Assembly (NCBI GenBank): GCA_963969525.1
Contig: OZ018392.1
Coordinates: 35,778,936 to 35,842,935 of the forward strand
Source: Ontholestes murinus
Lineage: Eukaryota > Arthropoda > Insecta > Coleoptera > Staphylinidae
Direction: 5' to 3'
DNA length: 64,000 nucleotides
A model generated the notes under the pieces. The model saw only the letters and a program-made list of their open reading frames with translations, had not been told where the DNA came from and did not search any database. Of this stretch, positions 56,561 to 64,000 are shown in pieces. Position numbers and translations under genes: made by a program. Numbering within the stretch: the stretch's first letter is position 1; each line of letters starts with the position of its first letter.

Positions 56561-56765
56561 TCTTGTTACAATAATGCAATGTTTTAATATTCATAAACTA
56601 AGAGATTCGTTGTTGGCGTTTTACCAGCTATAAAACCATGTCGACGCGTAGAGATTAAGGATCTGTGTTAGTAGTTTTTCAAAAATGTTAGGCACCATCT
56701 ATAGCAAAGATATTTCTTAACATTTTTGTTTGTTTCTCGAAGTATATATTGGTATAATAAAAGCA
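56560..56765 (-). pseudogene. Non-LTR RT fragment
   Basis: Minus strand: FEKLLTQILNLYAS, then RRHGFIAGKTPTTNLLVYEY, the RT fingers block. It could be the continuation of the linker at 61330-61680 (-), split by insertion of the plus-strand element 57180-61311. Confidence 0.65.
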
Positions 56766-56799
56766 CTTTTCTAGAATTCGCGAAAAATATCTGTAACGT

Positions 56800-56990
56800 T
56801 AGACATTAGCAATCATGACGTTTGTAAGACAGATAACTCCAGGCTGAAAGACCGCGGGTCGATAGCCGTTTGATAGGAAAAAATAAATTATTGTATAATT
56901 CCATTGTCATTTTGCTAATTACATGTAAATTATTTTCTTCTTTTTTTCTGTAAATAAAGATGTTTATTATTATTATTATCTGTAACGAGA
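56800..56990 (+). mobile_element. Non-LTR 3' end with (TTA)n tail
   Basis: A short 3' UTR with TGTAAATAAAGATG followed by TTTATTATTATTATTATC (about 56955-56980), the usual 3' signature. No coding left. Confidence 0.5.
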
Positions 56991-57288
56991 GACTGATTAT
57001 ATAAAAACCATAACGGATTACTAACTGAGAATGGAGGGCTATTGGATTTTAATTTAGCTCATTTAATTATAAATATTAAATTAGATTAGAAAGATTATTT
57101 TCATTTATGTGAGTATTTTCCACTATAGAACTAGAATGTTTTAAAATTAAAACTGAATTAATGGGCGTTAGACACAGTCAAATCGAGAGCGATCTTGTTT
57201 ACAATATTATTGGTGCCTGTAACTAATGAATTTTCCATGAACAAAAGTCGTCGACATTTTACGTAGGCCCAAAAGCTTTTGAACGATC

Positions 57289-58281
57289 ATGGCGACGATA
57301 GTAAGTGAAATCGTTGATCAAAACAGTGATTGTATTAGCAAATGCAGCAAGTGCAAAAATCCAGTAGTTAACGCTGAAGTGTGTAAGTACTACCAGAAGC
57401 CTTACCACCCATCATGCTTTTATTATCACAAGCCGCGATGCCAGAAAACTCGATTGAAATCCATCACCACAAGTCAGGTTATATCTTTATGTGAGGGATC
57501 ACAAGAAACCGCAGAAAACGTGAGAACACTCAAGAGAGACAACAGTATATTGCGAAAACTAGTTAAGGAAATGGAAGAAAAGTCATTCCTCTTAAAAGAA
57601 AATTTTCTACTTAAAGAACAAATAACTGATTTGCAATATAAACTAAACACTAAAACACAATCTTGTAAATGTAGACACAAAGGTAGTTCTACCACTCAAC
57701 GAGAGATGCCACCATGAGTCTCCAATATTAAGCAGGTTTCTCCCAAACCAAAGAAATCCGAAGAAAACTACGCAATTAAAACTCCGATCTGCAACCCAAC
57801 GGACACGATAACAAATAATATGTCAACCACCAAAACAACGCAGAACATAACATCCTCCAATAAAATGCAAAAACCACCGAGTACGGATATGGAGGATATA
57901 ATACCGGAAATACATATCATTCGCAATGATAAAAAATGGGAAACAATCGCGAAAAGGAAGAAAAGAAGAACGGCGCATGGAATAGTGGTAGTATCCACCA
58001 GTGATCACATTCTCAAAACGGTGGCTCGTAAAGCATTCTTATACTTATCACGCCTGCATCCCACAACTAAATTAGAAGACGTCCATAACTTGGCGAAGAA
58101 ATATTTTCCGGAAGCAGTCTGCGAAGCATTAGACAGCAAATATCCTCAATACTACTCGTCTTTTAAAATTACGGTAAATAGGCATAATTATGATAAAGCA
58201 ATGGACCCAGTTTTACGGCCTTCTGGAGCCTATATTTCGCTTTTTTTCCACAGAGGCAAAAGATCAATCGACAAAAAGTAA
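57289..58281 (+). pseudogene. ORF1: PHD-like finger, coiled coil, C-terminal RNA-binding part
   Basis: Residues 1-50 hold a Cys/His cluster (CSKCKNPVVNAEVCKYYQKP, then YHPSCFYY). One expected Cys in 'CKYYQ' is Tyr. Residues 75-125 are heptad-rich (RTLKRDNSILRKLVKEMEEK). A stop at 57717 separates this from 57820-58281, which is open. That part carries the conserved ORF1 end (AFLYLSRLHPTTKLEDVHNL, YYSSFKITVNRHNYDKAMDP, LRPSGAYISLFF). By family, ORF1p coats element RNA. A single stop and frame change split it. Confidence 0.8.
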
Positions 58282-58289
58282 CCCCAAAC

Positions 58290-61081
58290 AAAAATGTACA
58301 CTCAATAGAGTTAATAACAGTTTTTCACCAAAATATGCAGTCAATTAAGAACAAAGGCAATGAATTACTTATAACACTAAACGAACTAAACGTTAGCTTC
58401 TTTTTAGCCACCGAACACTGGGTGACTGATTCTGAGGACTTTCCTGAAATAAATAATTACCACCAAGTCTCAATTTTCAAACGCAAGAACCATATTAACA
58501 TCATGTCGCGCGAAATGACTGTCGAAATAGCAGGCGCTGAATGGTCATCTAAAGAAAACAAAATAGTAATAATATGTATCTATCGCCCCCTGGCGGCATC
58601 TTTTCTGAATTCCTGGTTATCCTAGAGAATGTCCTTCATAAAATCTTAATCGATGAAGGGTCTGACATTATCATGGGTGGGGATTTTAATATAAATTTTT
58701 GTAAAACAAATGAACATAACACAACCGATTTTATTTATCCACTTGAAAGTTATAATCTACAGGTAACTATAAAATCGGATACTCGGATTTCAAATAGAAG
58801 TAGCTCATGCATAGATAATATCATTACTAACGTCAATTATGCAAGTGCTGATGTAATTGAGACTCATTTATCCGACCATATGGGCCAATTATTAAAACTA
58901 AGATGCGGTTCGTCAACCAACTCCCAATCAATTAGAACTAGAATCATAAATCCAACAACTTTACAGGCACTGAACAGTAAACTTGGAGCAGTAAACTGGG
59001 ATGAACTAAAATACTATTGCAAAGACTCTGCAGCGTATTTTAACGGATTCTACAGTATATTTATTTCAGCATTTAACAGCTGCTGTCCAGTTAGGCATAA
59101 AATTCTAAATAATTTTAAAAAGAAACAGCCTTGGTTTACAGAAAACCTAGAACAACTACGTAATCAAGTAGAATTATATTATCAAATTTACAAAAATAAT
59201 AAATGCGAAGAAACCTATTCCGCATACAAATCAGCAAAGAAACTGTACTAATCATCCCTACAAAATGAAATAAAACACTATAATTCAAGTCGTATAAGTA
59301 ATTAAAATAATAAATCTAAAGAATTATGGAACTTTCTTAAATCTAAAAAGGGACACAACAGCACTCAAAAGTCAATAGACTATATATACGATCTAAATGA
59401 ACAGAAAATAGATGAACCTCAACAAGTAATTGATTCAATGAATGAATATTTTAGTAAAATCGGCAACGCGTCTGAATCAATACATACAGCATCTTATAAC
59501 CTTAGATCTAACATCGTGGGCTCAATTTTTTTATATGCTGCATCTGAGTCAGAAATTCAGACAATTGTACAGTCAATGAAATCAACACTTAGTAAAGACA
59601 TTGATGATGTGCCGTTGGAGGTAATTAGATGTATATTGGAAAATATATTAAAACCGTTAACTTATGCAATAAATAGCTCTTCAGCCGAGGGTGTTTTCCC
59701 AACAGCTCTAAAACTAGCTAAAATTATTCCTATATTTAAAAAGAAAAATCCTCATGTAATTGGTAATTACAGGCCAATATCTATCTTGCCTATATTTTCC
59801 AAGGTATTCGAAAGGGTAATATATAATAGAATAACGAACTATATTAAGTCCAAAAAAATCTTATGTGATGAACAATTTGGCTTCAGGAAAGGTTTACAAC
59901 AACACATGCCATATACAATTTTTTAACATTTGTCTTAAATAATCTCGACAAGAGCAGCAATGTTATATCAATATTCATTGATTTAACAAAAGCATTCGAT
60001 TGTGTTCCTCATGAGCTATTACTAAATAAGCTAAGAAGCTTAAGGCTTAAGGGGAAATTGTTATCGGCTCTTAGCATCATACCTTTCAGATCGGAAACAG
60101 ATAACAAGTTCTTATATTAAAAACAAGTTATATACATCAAACCTTGCTTATCCTACAGTTGGTGTTCCGCAGGGGAGCATATTGAGGCCATTGCTGTTTT
60201 TATTATTTATTAATGATATGCCACTAGCCATTAACGCTCATTTAACTATGTTCGCAGACGACACAACGATCAGTATGGAGGGACAATGCTTAAATACTCT
60301 TAACAGAGCAGCCAATCAATCTCTGAATGAATTGAACACATGGCTTAACATGAACAACCTAACTGTCAACACATTAAAAACTAGTGTCATTCATTATAGA
60401 GCGTCAATGGGCCAAACAAACATTCAATTAAATAATAATGTTATAAATGAAACTGATTGTATAGGATTCTTGCGTGTAAAAATAGAAAAAAATCTAAAAT
60501 GGGACATAGATGTACAAGAAACATGTTCCAAACTAGCTAAGTACGTATATCTTATATATGCAACTAGAAATGACATTCACGCAGAGGCAGCTCGAAACGT
60601 ATATATGGCTTATTGTCAACCACAACTAACCTACGGTTTATTGTTCTGGGCGTATACAACACAGATTAATTTACAAAAAGTTTTTGTAGTACAAAAACGT
60701 CTTATTCGTGCCATTTGTAACAAAAAACCTTACACTAGTTGCCGCGATCTTTTTAAAATGCAAAAAAATATGCCGCTTATAAGCTTGTACATATATGAAG
60801 CACTAAAATTTGTAAAGGATAATTTTAACCTTTTTAATAAACATAATGTAGAGCATCAATACAATACGCGAACAAAGGACTTAAAACTTCCCAAGCACTG
60901 TCACAGTTTTTACCACAATTCGTGTGTAGTGCAAACTTTAAAAATTTACAACAAATTACCTGATACAATTAAAGATCTACCCATTAAAATGTTTAACAAA
61001 AAAATAAAACACATGCTATTAGAAAAATGTTTCTACGCCCTGGAGGAATATACATATTTCTGTGAAAGTCTCCATAATTGA
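58290..61081 (+). pseudogene. ORF2: AP endonuclease and reverse transcriptase
   Basis: The endonuclease begins SIKNKGNELLITLNELNVSF and has FFLATEHWVTDSEDFPE. A deletion follows near 58500. Then come IVIICIYRPLA, MGGDFNINFCKTN and the end box LSDHMGQLLKL (58870). The linker is open to a stop at 59251 (KKKQPWFTENLEQLRNQVEL). From 59438 the RT reads TLSKDIDDVPLEVIRCILEN, KIIPIFKKKNPHVIGNYRPI and EQFGFRKGLQQ. After a frame change it gives IFIDLTKAFDCVPHELLLNK, VGVPQGSILRPLLFLLFIND and the palm MFADDTTISMEG. The C-terminal region runs to the stop at 61081 (LTYGLLFWAYTTQINLQKVF). Breaks near 58500, 59251, 59926 and 60110. Confidence 0.88.
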
Positions 61082-61329
61082 TTAGGTTTAAATTTGCCCG
61101 TCATGTTTTTAATTATGTGTTTAGTAAGTAAGTTTTTATTTACTTATACAACCTATTTTGTGAGTCTTTTAGATATATATTTTAATATGTTGTTTTATAT
61201 CTTAACTATTTTACATCTTTATATTTTTGTAATTTTTTGTAAACTGACCAACCCATGAATGTATATAATATTCTTTTTTGAAATAAATGTATTGATTGAT
61301 TGATTGATTGTTTTTAATGGAACACACAA

Positions 61330-61680
61330 CTAATTAAATGTGGTATGAACAACAATAATTAGCTAAACATTTGAAGTTATTGCCAATGGTACTGAACTTC
61401 TCACAATCTAATGGACTTAATAATTTGTAAGCTTTGTACAGTCTTTTCTTCAAAAATACAAGTTTTTTAAGTTCCCTGCTGAACCATTTTTGAATGTTTC
61501 ATTTATTCTTGTGGATGGTATTGATTGAATAGAAACGATCATAGACTTTTAATAAAGGACTCCATCTTATATTGATGACAGCATCATCCAAAGGCAGTAA
61601 TCTGCACGCTTAAAGTCATAAATTAATTGATAGTCGTTACTGGTCGTTGTGGAATGCTAAATTGTAACGTTAAATCAAGA
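61330..61680 (-). pseudogene. Non-LTR endonuclease end and linker fragment
   Basis: Minus strand: YDFKRADYCL, INIRWSPLLKVYDRFYSINT, then QKWFSRELKKLVFLKKRLYK and AYKLLSPLDCEKFSTIGNNF. In a normal ORF2 this precedes the RT, so it cannot belong to the RT at 61690-62400 that lies upstream of it; it is a separate copy. Confidence 0.7.
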
Positions 61681-61689
61681 CAGATGACC

Positions 61690-63500
61690 AAGGCAGTCTA
61701 GTAATAATAGTATTAATTTGGTGTGTGTTGATATATTCAAATGTTTGCAACCTTATACTGTGTCTCTGTTTTTTATTCCAATATAAGAGGGATTTTCTTT
61801 GTTTATATCCAATCTGATTTCGAGTGAGCTTAAATCTTGTTTATTGCGGACATTGTAGCCATTTTTGTGTTTTATTTATTGCTTTGTATTCTGTTTCGGT
61901 GATGATTATGGCACTAACGTCGTCTGCATATAATACTGATAGATTGATACTGGCAATTTTGCCTCCCAGATTGTTAATAAATGTGTAAAATATAGTAGGG
62001 GACAGACATAAGACCTGTGTCTATCTTATTCTTTTCGGAGAGATATCCCTCTACCTCCACCTGTTGGTTCGGTCGATTTTTTCAGTAGTAGTTGGTCGGT
62101 GGTGTCGAACGCTTTGCTGAAATCGATAAATAGCTCAAGTATAACGCCAATATTTATATTGGCCGTATGGATCTTTTCCGTTGCAGTGAGTATATCTTTA
62201 TCTATGGATTTGTTGGACCGAAAACCAAACTGTTATTGTGCAAGTAGATTACTCTTTTCAAGAAAATGGTTAAGTCTAGTTTTTTACCAAAAAATTTATT
62301 ATTTTGGAAAAGAGCTACAGTTCTGAAGTTATTTATGTTGTCTTTACTACCTTTGTTTTTGAAAATGGGGACTACTTTTGTCAGCTTTATATTGTTAGTA
62401 TATGTACCTTCTTAAAAACATGAATAACGTATTGGAATTTTATAGTGATTCTACAGATTTATAATGATTTTGATAGATAGAATAGTCAGAGTTGGCTGGT
62501 ATATAAAATAAGAACTCGTCCGTTCTGTGATTTAGATGTCCCAGTACAGTGGCGATCATATCGGTACACATTAAAATCATTAAAGCCTAGTTCAAAATTT
62601 AATATTGAGTCCGCAAGCCGCGTTTCACTGAAAATAAAAACAACATGTTTCATCAAGGGAGTAGCGGAATTTAATAAATACTTTTGGAGCGGACTCCGCG
62701 TACATTATAATATTATAAATGCAAGTTACAGAGATCATTAGGCGCATTCTCTGATTTTTGCAATGTTGGTGAGGATAAATTAATGCCACCAGATTTTATA
62801 TTGAGATTGGTACTCGCATACGGTAAAAAAGTGAAGAATTCATTTGTTTCGTCGTTGGTTGATTTAGTAGGTTTATCTTCACAGCTTTTATAAGCAGCTT
62901 TTATGGCACCACAATCAGCCGTAACTACACTTACTTTAAACAAGTAATAGAGTTAGTTTATTATGAGTGGTATACAGGTGACATCACTAATTCCCAAATT
63001 ATTCTTTAAAAACTTCCGAATGTCCCTCACAGTATTGCAGGACGTAAAATTATTAATATGGTAGAACGTCTGATGTTAAGCGGTTTGAATCCCCACATTT
63101 TCGGCGATGCCATGAACGGCCATCCCAGAATAAGTTTTCATCGGTTTCGGAGAGGGTGTCTGGACATATTTTGTGGTTGCTTCAGTATTTTAAGAATTAA
63201 TTAGTGGTTCAACAACTGCAGTGGTGATTGGAGCATCATTAAACGCAATACTTGGACAATTTAGTTTAATGACCTGTTATATTATTATAGCCGTTATTAT
63301 TATTATTTTTATTGTTTAAGTGAGAAGGAAGTATGTTATCAGTAATCACTTTTGCGCATAGTGATGAGGAGCAATGCTTAAGACAGCTACTGAAGAAGCA
63401 TTAATATCCGACCGCAACATTCTGTATTCAACAGCAATTTGCCAAAAAATGAGTGTTGTTAAACATGCGGATTTTAATTCAATAATTTTCTACCTTAGCG
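61690..63500 (-). pseudogene. Non-LTR retrotransposon: ORF1 end, endonuclease start, RT
   Basis: From 63100 down, the minus strand shows an ORF1 C-terminal motif (NTVRDIRKFLKNNLGISDVT, then LFKVSVVTADCGAIKAAYKS). The open frame to 62713 follows. The endonuclease start NVRGVRSKS, then SETRLADSILNFELGFNDFN, lies at 62690-62530. A large deletion joins it to RT blocks KVVPIFKNKGSKDNINNFR (62390), FGFRSNKSIDKDILTATEK (62240) and FIDFSKAFDTTDQLLLKK (62120). The palm LSVLYADDVSAII is at 61930. The GPLLF box is altered. Fragmented frames throughout. Confidence 0.7.
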
Positions 63501-64000
63501 CCTGCATTTCCTGTTTGTCACAGTGACAATCATAGTGTGGTTGAAAATACTTTGCGTTTCTGTTCTCTTGCATACAGATATGTGATTTCATAGCGGGTCT
63601 CCTCCGCGATTCGAGGGCACTTTCTGGAAAACCTTCAGTTCTCGTCAGCTCGCGGAGCGTCTTCAGACTCGGGAGTCACCAGATTTTATGTAAGTGTTGC
63701 AGGTTCGGAATAGACAGGAGCATAGAATGATAAGAAAATACTTTTTTTTTAATGTGCTTTTTCCACTACTTTCCGCATCTCGTCGCCTTGATTCCCCTTG
63801 GCTTCGCACTCAAAGTGATCTCAAACATCTACCACGAATACGATGGATACTGGCAATATGAAACATCATATTTAAGACCATGATCGGTCTAAACAATACA
63901 ATATTAGAGCAAGCTAAGGCACCTTCGAAAGAAAATAAAAGATTAAATAAAGGGAGATAGTGGCCATTGCATAGATGGAGAAAAGCATTAAAGTAGCTTA
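63500..64000. other. Window end: GC-richer, unassigned
   Basis: 63590-63700 is GC-richer and may be the 5' UTR of the preceding minus-strand element. 63760-64000 shows no motif that I recognise; a weak plus-strand frame near 63870-63950 cannot be assigned. Confidence 0.3.

Larger units (their letters stand above)
57180..61311 (+). mobile_element. Non-LTR retrotransposon, best preserved copy, (TTGA)n tail
   Basis: Complete plan: a 5' region, ORF1 (57289-58281), ORF2 (58290-61081), a 3' UTR and a 3' microsatellite tail TTGATTGATTGATTGATTG (61286-61311). It interrupts older minus-strand non-LTR sequence. Only a handful of frame breaks are present, so it is younger than most copies here. Confidence 0.9.

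Overview
The window is AT-rich eukaryotic DNA, almost certainly from an insect; a beetle is my guess, with low certainty. No host protein-coding gene, tRNA or rRNA gene is visible. Nearly every recognisable coding trace belongs to a transposable element, and nearly all are broken by stops, frameshifts, deletions and nested insertions. The signs of an insect genome are CR1/Jockey-type non-LTR retrotransposons whose ORF1 carries a PHD-like zinc finger, a mariner, a second TA-targeting DDE transposon of an insect type, a hAT, a Crypton-like tyrosine recombinase fragment, and a Ty3/gypsy pol. Layout: 1-835 non-LTR fragment (-); 1.5-3.3 kb unique-looking DNA; 3.7-4.5 kb degenerate AT-rich repeat; 4.5-6.4 kb non-LTR fragment (-) split by two palindromic insertions; 7.1-7.9 kb small RT scraps and a repeat cassette; 7.96-11.6 kb 5'-truncated gypsy element (+); 11.8 kb MITE; 12-15 kb mostly unique DNA with a SINE head; 15.8-16.6 kb DDE transposon fragment; 17.5-18.6 kb Crypton-like fragment; 18.85-21.7 kb decayed non-LTR element (-) with a palindromic insertion; 21,770-24,234 a complete hAT with TIRs and 8-bp target duplications; 24.2-26.9 kb fragments; 26.94-31 kb non-LTR element (-) with ORF1, endonuclease and RT; 31-33 kb unique DNA; 33.7-35.6 kb two truncated non-LTR copies (-); 35.8-39.5 kb non-LTR element (+); 39.6-44.1 kb repeats and fragments; 44.1-44.9 kb mariner (-); 45-49.5 kb nested non-LTR pieces; 50.1-52.7 kb non-LTR element (+) carrying a perfect 103-bp-arm palindrome; 53-55 kb degenerate repeat; 55-57 kb unique DNA, a SINE and fragments; 57.2-61.3 kb the best preserved non-LTR element (+) with a (TTGA)n tail; 61.3-63.5 kb further minus-strand non-LTR pieces. 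The most interesting signal is a set of short insertions built as long, almost perfect palindromes followed by a 30-45-bp single-copy tail. Four of them (4,644-4,899; 5,637-5,757; 19,993-20,132; 51,653-51,898) sit inside non-LTR coding sequence and are flanked by 12-13-bp direct repeats. Removing the insert and one repeat restores local reading of the host element. One palindrome carries a hammerhead-ribozyme-like core on both strands, and related degenerate motifs occur at five other places. This fits non-autonomous, Penelope-like (PLE) terminal repeats in head-to-head arrangement, but no PLE reverse transcriptase or GIY-YIG ORF lies in the window, so the identification is inference. The few GC-richer, repeat-free islands (about 1.56-2.25, 2.94-3.28, 12.18-12.42, 12.70-12.96, 13.38-13.60, 32.24-32.72 and 55.02-55.46 kb) are probably the remaining unique host sequence and could include regulatory DNA.
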